The position numbers were made by a program, and so were the translations under genes. DNA of 64,000 bases, taken from positions 930,001 through 994,000 of the forward strand of contig JAQOTA010000054.1 in NCBI GenBank assembly GCA_029532415.1, given 5' to 3'. Of the stretch, positions 13,171 to 24,255 are shown piece after piece. Position 1 is the first letter of the stretch, and every line of letters starts with the position of its first letter. Source of the DNA: Marasmius tenuissimus. Its lineage: Eukaryota; Basidiomycota; Agaricomycetes; Agaricales; Marasmiaceae. The notes below the pieces were generated by a model. That model saw only the letters and a program-made list of their open reading frames with translations. It was not told where the DNA came from and made no database searches.

Positions 13171-14815
13171 ATGAAGTCCTTGTCAGTGACTGTATTCGCT
13201 GCTCTGCTCTTTGCTTTCCCGTCAAACTCTCTCAGCTACACTTGGAGTTTCAAGTCAACACCCACGCAGTGCGGTCAGCTCACTGTCGCTATCAACAGCC
13301 AAGGAAGCCCGCCCTACAGTGTGCTTATCCTTCCCTCGGGCCAAACCCCTTTCCAAAATGGCACAGAAGTTAGAAAGATAATCGAGGAAAAATCATCTGG
13401 CAATTCTTCAGAAATCACTTTCCAGCTCAAGTATCCTGCAGATTCACGGTTTGTTGCAGTGGTGAGTGGTTATTTCCTTAGTCTTACGTGGCACCTTGAA
13501 GCGATGGATTGGATGGATGGGCAAACTTTGGAGAAGCTGGAGAGAAATAGAGGAGAGGTGTTGTATTCCATACGAGTGGCCACGTTCCTAGAATGACATC
13601 AGTTTCCTGTTGTTTGTGAGTACAGTGTGTCTGATCCGCCACATTCATCATGCAGGTTAGCGACTCGACAGGCTTCGGGTCTGTGGGCACGAGTACTGCT
13701 GTTCGGGTCACTTCCTCAAATGATTCCAGCTGCTACAATGTCAGTACTTCCTCAGTAACAGAATGGGTGTTCAACACCGAGCCTCAGAGCCGGATCGTCC
13801 AGTGTCAGACCACGAGATTATGGTGGGATCCCAGTAAAGCTGAGGGGTAATGCTCACTTTTATTACCTCAACTTACAACCTCTTTAACACCTCTTTTGTG
13901 ACAGCACTGTGAGCTTCCTCGGAGTCATTCCAGGAGGAATCTCTTTCAAGATCCCTGCTGCTCGAATCACGGACAACTCGACTCAGGGCTTTGGGACTGG
14001 TTTCAACTGGGTAGCCAACATCCGCGCTGGAACCGTACTGTATATTGTCGGTAGCGACGGCCGAGGAACCGGTAGCGGTGGCTCGACGCGTCCCGCTGTT
14101 GGAGAAAACATCAACTGGGACAACTCTTGCCTGAACGACCAAAGCCCTAGTTCGACGGCGAGCGGTCCAGTTCCCTCAGTCACAGCACCTGAAAGGTGAG
14201 GGGATCCTTCTTTCGCTCCCCCGTAGAATTTCTCGAAGCTGATTGATTTTTCATCTTCGGCGTAGTCGACCTCCCAGTGCCTCACAGGCCACAAGTTCTA
14301 CCCCGTTGCCCGTAGTCGCCATAGCCGTCAGTGCTATCGGCGGTTTACTCATACTTGGACTGGTTGCCATTATTTTTCGATGCTATTTGCGGAAACGACA
14401 TTCCGCGGCAGGGCGGCAAACATCCCCTCTGAATATCAATCCATTCCTTACACAACCATCAGAGAAGAATGTCATCCCATCGAAGTCTGATGATAGTGAT
14501 ACAGCTATACAGCAACGTTTCCAGCATCCCGAAGCTCATATTATGGCGCATCAAGAATCTGATACCAAAGCCGAGCCACCACCGTTAATAGATTCCCCAA
14601 ACAATGCAGTAGCTACTGGTACTCCAACGGTAGTCGAAAACGGTGTGGAGGGTCCCACAAACGTCACCCTCGCTTCTAGGACGGAGATGCGAGTGTTCAC
14701 GACGGACGAGTTAGCTGTCGAGTTGAATCAGAGACTGCAAGAGGAGGGACGATGGGACGTTGATGAATCGTTGCCGGGATATCCCGAGAGCAATTATGGG
14801 AGGTCTCACTCGTAG
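13171..14815 (+). CDS. Single-pass membrane protein with a different ectodomain, 440 aa
   Basis: Exons: join(13171..13461, 13656..13846, 13905..14195, 14266..14815), in phase, ending TAG. The first intron is long (194 bases), so an extra small exon there is possible. There is a clear signal peptide (MKSLSVTVFAALLFAFPSNS), then an ectodomain beginning YTWSFKSTPTQCGQLTV with SPPYSVLILPSG, a pattern I know from many agaric surface proteins, and several Asn-X-Ser/Thr sites. One transmembrane helix (about 272-296) is followed by RKRHS and a tail almost the same as in copies B and C. The ectodomain is not like that of B and C, whereas the last intron and last exon are clearly homologous, which suggests domain swapping at that intron. 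Confidence 0.8.
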
Positions 14816-15330
14816 CACAGGATTGAACAAGCCTTCCTATCTTAATTCCCGCTGCGAATTCTACCGCTAGGAAAGATCATTCAGATATACAGACTACATG
14901 TACTCACATATAATGCAGGGGTCTGCGCTACATAGTATCGGTGAGTAGCTTAGAATACAACAAGACTACAAACATAAATACACGAAAAAAGCCCCAAAAT
15001 TCATCGAAAGCTTCTCAAGAAGCAATCTGTTTGCTTCCTCACACACAAAAGTCCGTCGGACTGACCGCCGCATGGAGAAACACAAAAAGACCGAGACGGA
15101 TTTTCTGGGGAAGATTACCCAGACGACACAAGCCAGTACTACAACAGCGAGGTAATCATATCTCCGAGTTGCAAGCAGTTGCGCACGGTCCATGTGTTGT
15201 CGATTTCGGCAAATGCGTCGGATTACTTCAACGGAATCCTCCGTGAGCGAGCCTCGAGCGCTACTCTTTCTTCAAAAGCCGTACTTTGAACATATTTCTT
15301 ACGAGCACCAGCATGATTTAAAACATTGTT
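14816..15330. other. Intergenic, nothing recognised
   Basis: No coding feature supported; transition between the host genes and the mobile island. No terminal inverted repeat was found here by eye. Confidence 0.4.
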
Positions 15331-15337
15331 GAATACG

Positions 15338-15680
15338 CAACTTAAGAGACTCGGTCGCGCTGGACTCGTAGCCACGGACGGCATGATAAAGGAAATTGAG
15401 GCCAGGTTTCCTCAAAAACCGGACAAAATACTTGAGTTTTATCCTTACCTCGTACTTACCTTATTACAACGCGCTGTACTTGAGAGAACCTTGAGCAACG
15501 CGGTTGAGTCGAACTTGAGGGAGTGAACGAGGTGCCTCAAGGTCGACGTTGAGGGAGTAGATGAGGCAACTCAAACCGTGCTCAAGGGTACCTCAACGTC
15601 GACCTTGAGGGAGTAAACGAGCTGACTCAAGCCGCGTTCAACGATACTTCAAGGTTCGTCTCAAGTCAGGTCAGGCGAAC
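15338..15680. repeat. Array of CTTGAG/CTCAAG hexamers (left island end)
   Basis: About nine exact CTTGAG or CTCAAG hexamers occur within about 340 bases, including three spaced copies of TTGAGGGAGT followed by RAWGAG (about 15514-15635). The same hexamer is dense at 48910-49330, mainly in the opposite orientation. Such subterminal clusters are often transposase binding sites of large DNA transposons, so this probably marks the left end of the KDZ-type island. Confidence 0.5.
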
Positions 15681-15836
15681 ACACATGAAAGGGTAGAACG
15701 GTATATATTGTATAAGTTGTGCAAATACATAGGAGCGGCGAGTACGCCGTGTAGTGAGGGCTACCATTGTTCGATGTGAGCACCGTACGACATGCAGGGC
15801 TTATGAGGTCAAGTGCTGACCTTGGGTTGGGCCGAT

Positions 15837-16146
15837 TGTTGAATCCGTGGACTATTATTAGATCCCGGTATATCCGAAGTCCCGGTTCATACTTCCTGCC
15901 ATTGTATTATGCAAGACTATTGTTCCATTTATCATTTCTACTTATGATCATATGTACAATTTCATTATCGTCCTTATATGGTATTCACTATAGTCTCTAC
16001 ATGTATATAAGCTCGTAGTTCTCTACATAAATCTACAGTGTGCTTGAGCTTCTACGTCTCACCTCTATCTCTCTAAACTCCTCTCTGGTAAGTAGTAGTG
16101 TAGCCATGTTGTAGTCCTCTGTGCTAGGCGTCATGCCGGCTCATCA
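15837..16146 (+). mobile_element. Solo LTR (310 bp)
   Basis: It begins TGTTGAATCCGTGG and ends GGCTCATCA (TG...CA). It is flanked by CCGAT and CCAAT, a five-base target duplication with one mismatch. It is nearly identical to the reverse complement of 47356-47666, so both are solo LTRs of one retrotransposon family; the TG...CATCA ends suit a Copia-type LTR. Confidence 0.8.
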
Positions 16147-16330
16147 CCAATTTCTGGCCAGGACAACATATTCGTTGACTGCGGAGAGGTTGTAAGTAGC
16201 TGAACCAGACAGACAGAGAGGGAACACGTACCAATAGGCGACTCAGTGGCAAGTGCGTATCCTGTGTTGTTTTTTTTTCCTCTTTCTACGCTACATTTCA
16301 GTGAGATACAGAGTGGAGGAGAGGGCTGGT

Positions 16331-16972
16331 TTATACATTACGGTGCTTCAAAATTATACATTGCATTAGAGCCTCCGCTATATCGATAGGCGTTCCGTTT
16401 AACTCGAACCATTCATCATGTTCTGTCCCACCTGTCCAAGTTTCAGAAACGAATGAGAATCGAGACGAAAAAAAGACTCACAGCAACGAATGACTTCCGT
16501 CCTTGTGAACCCTAAGCACTCCATCTTCAGGTGTATACAAAGCTCTGGGATGCCAAGTTGGAAGGAACTTCAAGGATAACGAAGATGACGCACCTGCTTT
16601 GTGGCAATTCAACATTGGCCATGAGCCGATTCTCGTCCAATCTACGCGTTTGCATGTCCTCCAGTGTTGCTCGAATTGCCTCTCGCTGTCCACAGACCTC
16701 CCGACCTTCAAAAAGGTCTTCCCCTTGTATCTTCCCAGCAGCATGTAGACGTCGCCCATTGTATTGTTCGCGCTTGGTCTTCTCTGTCTCTGACTGCGGT
16801 GTTGCGTTTGGATGGACCGTAGTTGACGATGTCGTTTGGTTTTACGGGTTTTCGTGATGACGGGAGGGGGTTTCGGCATTTGGATGGATTGGAATTGACA
16901 TTTCTGGTGAGGGTTACGGGTTTTCATGGCGATGGAGGGGGGTTTCAACGGTTTGCGGATGATGTGGGACAT
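16331..16972 (-). CDS. T5orf172-type (GIY-YIG-like) domain protein, 180 aa
   Basis: Exons: complement(join(16331..16431, 16482..16544, 16594..16972)); introns of 50 and 49 bases, phases consistent, stop TAA. After a basic N-terminal region, residues about 73-130 show GDVYMLLGRYKGKTFLKVGR, then RQFEQHW-RTC and GSWPML, the pattern of the T5orf172/DUF1766 domain, a relative of the GIY-YIG fold seen in DNA-binding or nuclease-like proteins. The C-terminus (RCCGTEHDEWFEL) fits the usual C-C-G-x-x-H-x-E-W-F ending of that domain. It lies inside the mobile island just beyond the transposase 3' end on the same strand. Unlike its neighbours it has no stop codon, so it may still be functional. Start uncertain; 16972 is the first in-frame ATG seen. 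Catalytic activity is not established. Confidence 0.68.
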
Positions 16973-17251
16973 GGGAGAGAGTGGAGGAGGTGTTTGAGTG
17001 GAAGAAAGACGAAGACAGGAAGGAAAGAGGGACTTGGGATTAGTAAGGGCTTCTCGCAACGAAAATAGAACACAAACCTTTGATTGACACCGAACAGAAT
17101 CTTGACGCCCAGTCCTGATCTTGACGCCCGGATCGAGTCTTGACGAGTAGGGAAGGAGAAGGGTGGGGATAGGGCAGGGATGGGGAGAACAAGGGAAGAC
17201 AACGAGGGGGAGAGTGAGGGGGAGAGTGAGAGGGAGAGTGAGAGGGGAAAA
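16973..17251. other. Purine-rich spacer
   Basis: Short spacer between the transposase end and the T5orf172 gene. It contains an imperfect GGGAGAGTGA tandem run (about 17208-17250), read as a CT-rich tract on the minus strand, which could act as a promoter tract for the downstream gene. Confidence 0.35.
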
Positions 17252-18991
17252 TCACACCGAAGCTTGACAAGAGGCACGAGCATGTAGAGCGCACAACTTT
17301 GCAGTGTAAGCTTCGGGGTTTGCATCCAACTTCTCAACGGCATTCGCTGGGTCTTTGGGGCTCTCCGCAATTTGCTGCCAAACCATGGCCATCTTCTTGA
17401 GGTAATGAATCATGTGATGAAATTTGGGGTGTTTGTGCTCGAACTCTTCCATCCACCGGTATACTTCAGCTCGTTGCCTTGTCCAAGGAATTCGATCCCC
17501 TTATAAGCAACATCAATGACAAACATTACAATGAAATGGCAAACGTACCTGCTTCTTCAAACTCGTCCATGGCAGCTGTATCCTTCGGATTCAGCCCTCT
17601 CCTAGCGCCAAGAGTCCACAGACGGCCCTTGTTATCAGGTTTGGTAAACTCTGAAGGTGACGATGTTGGTATCAGATAGGCCATCATGGGTTATAATGAC
17701 TTATGCTTATCATGGTTTGCATCCCGGAGCTCGGCATTGGATCTTGGCAGCGCTGTCTCAGCAGGATCTCTATTGGGTTTGGTCTCCTTTGTTGCATGGA
17801 AAAGCCCGACCCAGAGTGACTTCGATAAGCTTACTGTAAAGAGGATATGAGATGCAATACATGACGAAGAGAATACAATGAATGAACCTTCTCGCCGTGT
17901 CATTTTAGTGGCACTTGTGAGTTCCCTGTGTTTGATGACTTGACCCAGTCCAAGTTGGATTTGCGGGAGCTTGTGCAGTGTACTTGGTCCCGTCATCCAC
18001 AAAGCCCTGTCCCTTTGTTTGGAGTCTCCAAGGCGCCACTTTGATTGACGTCTTTCCTTTCGGTGTCCTCTTTGCAAAGCGGTGGGAGCTCAGAGTGGTC
18101 TGCACTAACCCCTTCGGGAATCCTCTGCAGGCGTATCAGCATAGCCCAGTTGTTGTTGTAGACCGCCAGTTGACGAGTACGGATATCCACCATGTTTTGG
18201 ATACTCTTCCCCGTACAAGTGCGCATCGCGTCAGTCGAGACATTAAATTCCTTGTATACAAAAAGGATTTCAAGTTTACGACAGGTGCTCTGAATCACAT
18301 TTATGGTGTCGTAGGCATGACTCGTGCGCAATGTGCCTTCCTGGTTGCCGAGCTGAGTTGTGCCATATGATGAACATTCTTTGTTTGTCATGTCAGACGA
18401 CAGCCCCAAGATGAAACCTTCCACATCCTCGGACTGTCCCTCTTTGAAGTGGTCGGGAAGGCAGAGCATGACTATAGTCTGTTGTTTGCGGAAATCATTC
18501 AAGACCTCCACTAAACGATTCCTAAGGTCTTCGATAGTGGTGGTTTCCATCTGGGTGAGGTTAGGTTTTTGTTTCAGGATGATTATCCGCTCTTTGATGA
18601 TTCTGTCAGTCAAAACATGAACGCAACAAAGGACAGATGTTGACATACCGTATGTCCTCTGCTTTGAATGCTTTCCGCCAATAAGCCTCCATATCCAACC
18701 CAACTTTTGGTATAGCAAGGGATATACCCCCACCATCCGCACATGCTATGTCCTCCAACACGCTGGCAGCAGTGGGAGCTTTGGCACCCTCTGGTCGGTG
18801 ATGCGGGTCAATCCACAATCCATTCTTCTCCTTAGGCACCATGTCCTGGCGAGACCACTCAGTGACGCTGTCCTCGTGGACCAACAATAACTGCTGAAAT
18901 TTGGACATGTGATCTTCAAATTGCGCCGCTGTGATCACAAGTTCTCGGGTTGTCAAGTACGCTGCGAAAGAAAACGGTCAGTGCCCAGTAC

Positions 18992-19399
18992 TGTCGGTAG
19001 GTAACCAGGGGTAAGGAGACCTGGTGCCGCCGGAGATACCATTACTTTTCTCCTTGTTTCATATTCTCTGTTTCCCTCCTTTTCGTCTGGTTATATTATC
19101 CCGTTCACCATCCCTGATCCTCGTCCTCGAATCCCTGTCTTGTATCCCTTGTCCTATACGTTACTTTTATACCATCATAGTCTGTCCAAACTCTCCAGTT
19201 GTCCGACCCTCATCGTGGTCGCCCTGGAGAGTGAGTTATTTCGTTCTACTTTACATTGTTCATATCTCTAACAGTACCTTCAGATTAATACTTACATATC
19301 GTCTATTTTATCAGGTACTGTACATTTAATACACGAGTTGTCCGACCCTCATCGTGGTCGCCCTGGAGAATTAATACTTACATATCGTCTATTTTATCA
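18992..19399 (+). repeat. 5' LTR of Copia element
   Basis: TGTCGGTAGG...TTTTATCA, 408 bp. It contains an internal duplication: a GTTGTCCGACCCTCATCGTG block (about 19197-19229 and 19337-19370) and an ATTAATACTTACATATCGTC block occur twice within each LTR. Confidence 0.92.
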
Positions 19400-19464
19400 G
19401 GTTACGGGCCCCGTTTCGCTGCTTAAAGACGACGACCACGAAATAACAACTCACTTGAATCATC

Positions 19465-21878
19465 ATGGCCTCAAACGGCTCGATACCTCCACCTATCGCT
19501 GATGTACCGAACGACGAGAAATTTGATGGAGGCGTTCGCACTACGTGGACACATGTCAGGCGGAAGGTTGTAACCGCCCTAGAATCCAAGGCCTCGATGG
19601 ATATATTGATGGTACGGTCATTATACCGACAAGCGTACCAACCGTGATTGTCAGCTCTCCCTCCTCGGATACCCCTAATACTGCCAACACAACTACTCCT
19701 CAGCACGTTGTATTCACATCGACCCCAGTATACTCCCTTCACCCGACGTTCGAGGAATACCGCTTCCGCAACAATCGTGCGAAAGCTATAGTCACGAAAC
19801 ATGTGGACGATATCCTTTCGCTTATTCCCGAAGTCGACACGATGACTGCAAGAGAAGTGATGATGAGGTTAGACAGGGAGTACACGGTGGGAAATGAAAT
19901 AAGGAAGATAGAGACGAACAGAGATCTGAGAAACTTCCAATATGACGAGAGTGATACACTGGATCAGTTCTTCAAGGATATGCGGGAGAGGAGGAAAGTA
20001 GCCATCGAAGCTGGAAACCACTACAGCGATTCCGAATTCAGGTCCATCATTCTGGGAGCCTTCCCATCTGCGTCTTTTGACACCATCATCCAGAACATCA
20101 CCACCAAATCGTCCAACTTCACGACTTCCGCTTCCGTAATCCAGGAAATCACTGCCGCGTATCGCCGCGTTGAAGATCGGAAAAGTCCTGTAACGGCTGG
20201 GAGTCAAATTACCCCACAAGCACATGCCGCGATTGTAGCGAAAGTGGAGGAGCTGGAAAAGAAATTGATGGCGGCACAGTCAGGGAGAACGAAATCTGAT
20301 ATTGTCTGCCACAACTGTAAGAGAAAGGGACACATAATGGTGGAGTGTTTCAGGAAGGGGGGAGGAAAAGAGGGTCAGTATCCTAGTTGGTGGAGGGGAA
20401 AGAAAGATACGGACCCACCCTCGTCTGCCCCGTCTGCGAGCTTGGCTGTGGGGGATCCTGATGCCGTGCAGCGCTTTGCCATGAACGCATCGAAACGTCA
20501 CGGAATACCTGCCGGCGCCGCTATCGATTCCTGTGTCTATGCCGACTCTGGAGCCACAGACCACTTTCTCCGTTCTAAAGACGACTTCATCACATACACC
20601 CGACTTGACGAGAAAGATCAGACCCTGGTTCAGGGATCCGAATCATCCTCAACGTTCAGGATCATTGGAGTTGGAAAAGCTCAGAAGACAGTGTGGGAGA
20701 ATGGGAAACGAGTGGTCATGGTGTTCGAAGAAGCGTGTCATACTCCAAATGCAGCGGCTGACTTGATCTCCATCTCGAGACTCGACGACCTAGGGTATGA
20801 GATACGGTTTGGGCACGGCATGGCGAGATTCTATTCACCGAATGGTCAGCATTTCATGACGGGACAAAAGACACACAAGAAAGGCGGCCTGTATCGCTTA
20901 CTGGAATGCGCTCCAGCCCCATCTGCACTCGCCTCAGCCCGATCCCTGCGTTGTCCTGCCGACCTTTCACTATGGCACCGCCGAACCGGACATGCCGGGG
21001 TTCAACGCATTCTCGAAGCGAGCTCGAAGAACCTGGTGGACGGAATGGATATCACCTCAAAGGAGAGAGGGGAGAAGTGCATACCGTGTATCCATGGGAA
21101 AAGTGTCCGTCGTCCTTTTGACATGGTAGTCACTCCCGAGACCGAGGTGCTGGAGCGAGTGCATATGGACCTGACAGGACCCATCCGTGTGGAGTCGAGG
21201 GGCGGTTTCCGGTACTCATTGCCGATTATTGATGGGGCAACCTCCTTCTGCAAGGATTACTACACGAGGAACAAGGACAAGGAGACCGTCATGCATGTCC
21301 TGGACTTGTATCAGGTCTGGGCGGAGAGGCAAACTGGGAAGAAGCTAAGGTCTATGCGAATTGACAATGGTGGGGAATTCGTAAATGATCTGGTATCAAA
21401 ATGGGCTGGGGAAAGAGGGATTGAGGTCGTACCTGTGGCACCGTACTCGTCTGCAGCTAATGGAGTTGCAGAACGCAAGCATCTCTCGACCTTTTCTCGA
21501 GTCAGAGCAATCCTCTACGAGTCCCAGCTGCCACCATACCTATGGGCCCATGCAGCAGCTTATATCGTGTACACAGACAACCATCTTCCATCATCCAGAC
21601 ATCCTGGCACCATTCCCGCAGAGGCATTCCATGGTAAACGCCAGGATGTATCGCATCTTCGTCCTTTTGGCTCTTTCTGTTACGTGAAGATCAACGACGG
21701 ATCCTTGGGAAAACTGGACAGCAGGGTCGTTGAAGGGAGAATGATAGGTTATGGCGAGAGAGGGACGTATATTGTCTATTTGGCTTCTGGAAAGACGTTG
21801 GTGAGCAGGGACGTTGAGTTTGATGAATCGAGGGGAGTTCGGGCGCAGCCATCTGGAGGGAGGAAATATGGGAAATAG
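19465..21878 (+). pseudogene. Copia Gag-protease-integrase, frameshifted
   Basis: ATG 19465 opens the frame (EKFDGGVRTTW), which shifts near 19590 into the main frame (GLDGYIDGT onward). The Gag zinc knuckle CHNCKRKGHIMVEC (CX2CX4HX4C) is at about 20308-20350. The aspartic protease has DSGATDHF near 20545. Integrase shows the zinc-binding H-H-C-C region (LWHRRTGHAG ... CIPC) and catalytic D, D and E in HMDLTGPI, DNGGEF and the NGVAERKH segment. The frame ends at TAG 21876-21878, where a one-base shift leads into the reverse-transcriptase frame. No nonsense codons within the frames; the shifts are either inactivating mutations or sequence errors. Confidence 0.88.
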
Positions 21879-23842
21879 GTGAATATGAGTTACTGCCAGA
21901 TGACAGCTACGAACCCGATTTGGAACCAGCTGCCCCGGCGGTACCAACTTCGGAGATTACCGAGCCTACAGCCGAGGAACCCGTTATCCCCGAGGATGAT
22001 CAGGAGCTCTCATTACCAGATCCTTCGCCCACACCCATCATGAACCCCGCTGTTCGTCGTTCGCAACGTACCATTACCCCAACCTCAGCTATTATCCTAT
22101 CCCGCGAATCCACAGCTCGCGAGAAAGAGGCCAGGAAAGATCGCCTAGACTGGGCCACAAACTCGAAAACCCCTAAATCAAAACTCGCCAGCTTACCTGC
22201 CCCTTGCTCTGAAGTCGACGAGTCATACAATGCTGCCCTTGTCGCTATAGGGCTACCGGAGGTTCCGAAAGGATTCAACAAGGCGATGACCGTGGACCAG
22301 GACCGATGGATGCCTGCGGTGGAGAAGGAGAAGAAGAGGATGGAAGATTTCGAGGTCTTCGGAGAAGCGCAACACCCACCCCCTGGTGCTACTGTTCTTA
22401 TCGCGCTCTGGGTGTTCGCTCACAAGATGGATGGTGACGGTAATATCGTTGATCACAAGGCACGACTAGTAGTCGATGGAGGGAGACAGGAGGAAGGGAA
22501 GGATTTCTTCACGAAATATGCTGCTACGCTGCGTCTCGAATCCCTACGAATTCTCATCGCTGTGTGGGTTATACTGAACTTCCACATCTGGCAGATTGAC
22601 TTCTCATCCGCATACTTAAACGCGCCTTTGGAAGAGGAAATATACATCCGGATCCCTGAAGGATATGAAGGGCACGGAACGGGAAAGGTCTTCAAAGCGA
22701 AGAAGTCGATCTATGGGATGAAACAAGCAGGGGCAAATTGGTGGAAGAAGCTGAACGAGTCGTACGCCGAGCTTGGTTTCCATGGGTCCAGGGCAGATCA
22801 ATGTGTGCGCCGGCGGATTCAGGATTCAGGGGAGACTATGACCGGGACCTACACGGACGACACGCTGGGAGGTTCATCGTCAAAGGAAGAGGAAGCAAGG
22901 GTAAAGCGAGAGATTGGTAAGATGTACAGAATCCGGGAGACAGACGACGTCAACTTCGCTCTGGGCATGCGCCTTGTCCATGATAGATCCCGGGGAATCG
23001 CAACCCTCTCCATGGAACCATATTGGAAACGCCTACTCAAACGTCATGGATTCGCTGATCTCAAGGCAAAAGCAACACCTCTCCCTCCAGGCATCACTCT
23101 CTCCCTAGACCAATCCCCCAAGAACGACGAAGACCGACACTTCATGAGGGACAAACCCTACGCAGAAATCATTGGCGCTATTCAATTCGGACAGACCGCG
23201 TGCAGACCGGACCTCACTTTCGCAGCAAATCTCCTGAGCCGCTTCATCCAGGACCCCGGTAGAACTCACTGGAACGCCCTTGTCCATCTCCTCCGCTACA
23301 TATCGGGTACACTCAACTACGGCGTCACGTACTCACAGGACTCGGGACCAGATCCCCTAGTTCCCATCACCTATGTTGATGCTGACTACGCTGCTTGTCC
23401 AGACACTCGCAAGTCCGTCACCGGGATAGTCACTGTCATGGCTGGAGGACCGGTCTTCTGGCATGTCAAACGACAGGATGTCGTTGCACAGTCAACTACC
23501 GAGGCCGAATATATCGCTCTCGCTAAAGGTGTTCAACAGGCCAAATGGGTTCATCAATTCCTCGTTGAGATTGGTCGAGCGTCGCCCCTCCCATCCCTCA
23601 TTCGTGGAGATAACCAAGGGGCTCTCACTCTTGGAAAGCACGCTACCTTCTTCTCCCGTGTCAAGCACATCGATATCAAATACCATTTCATCCGGGACGA
23701 GGTCGAAAAGAAGAATGTCGTGTTGGAGTATGTCGCATCAGAGCAGAACCCTGCTGATATGTTCACAAAGGCGTTGACGAGAGAGTTGCATAGAAGGCAT
23801 GTCGAGCGACTTAGGTTGACCTTGGCGGGTAACCAGGTCTAG
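21875..23842 (+). pseudogene. Copia reverse transcriptase-RNase H part of pol
   Basis: This continues the polyprotein in a different frame. Reverse transcriptase motifs: QIDFSSAYLNAPL and the catalytic box YTDD (usual consensus YVDD) at about 22852. RNase H motifs: YVDADYAACPDTRKSVTG, STTEAEYIAL, and KHIDIKYHFIRDEV near the end. It stops at TAG 23840-23842, just before the polypurine tract. Length and order are normal for Copia; only the upstream one-base shift separates it from integrase. Confidence 0.88.
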
Positions 23843-23847
23843 GGGAG

Positions 23848-24255
23848 TGTCGGTAGGTAACCAGGGGTAAGGAGACCTGGTGCCGCCGGAGATACCATTA
23901 CTTTTCTCCTTGTTTCATATTCTCTGTTTCCCTCCTTTTCGTCTGGTTATATTATCCCGTTCACCATCCCTGATCCTCGTCCTCGAATCCCTGTCTTGTA
24001 TCCCTTGTCCTATACGTTACTTTTATACCATCATAGTCTGTCCAAACTCTCCAGTTGTCCGACCCTCATCGTGGTCGCCCTGGAGAGTGAGTTATTTCGT
24101 TCTACTTTACATTGTTCATATCTCTAACAGTACCTTCAGATTAATACTTACATATCGTCTATTTTATCAGGTACTGTACATTTAATACACGAGTTGTCCG
24201 ACCCTCATCGTGGTCGCCCTGGAGAATTAATACTTACATATCGTCTATTTTATCA
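23848..24255 (+). repeat. 3' LTR of Copia element
   Basis: 408 bp, the same sequence as the 5' LTR as far as can be read, followed by the AGTAC duplicate. Confidence 0.92.

Larger units (their letters stand above)
18992..24255 (+). mobile_element. Complete Ty1/Copia LTR retrotransposon (5264 bp)
   Basis: LTRs of 408 bp (18992-19399 and 23848-24255) look identical base for base by eye, and AGTAC duplicates flank the element (18987-18991 and 24256-24260). Domain order Gag, protease, integrase, reverse transcriptase, RNase H defines Ty1/Copia. A purine run (AGGGGAG) just before the 3' LTR is the likely polypurine tract, and GGTTACGGGCCCCG directly after the 5' LTR is a candidate primer-binding site. 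It sits in an intron of the KDZ transposase gene, in the opposite orientation. Identical LTRs imply very recent insertion, yet two frameshifts break the polyprotein. Confidence 0.93.

Noticed and set aside
19024..19329. A 101-residue frame present identically in both Copia LTRs.
   Set aside because: It lies wholly in the LTR, has no domain, and its identity follows from LTR identity.
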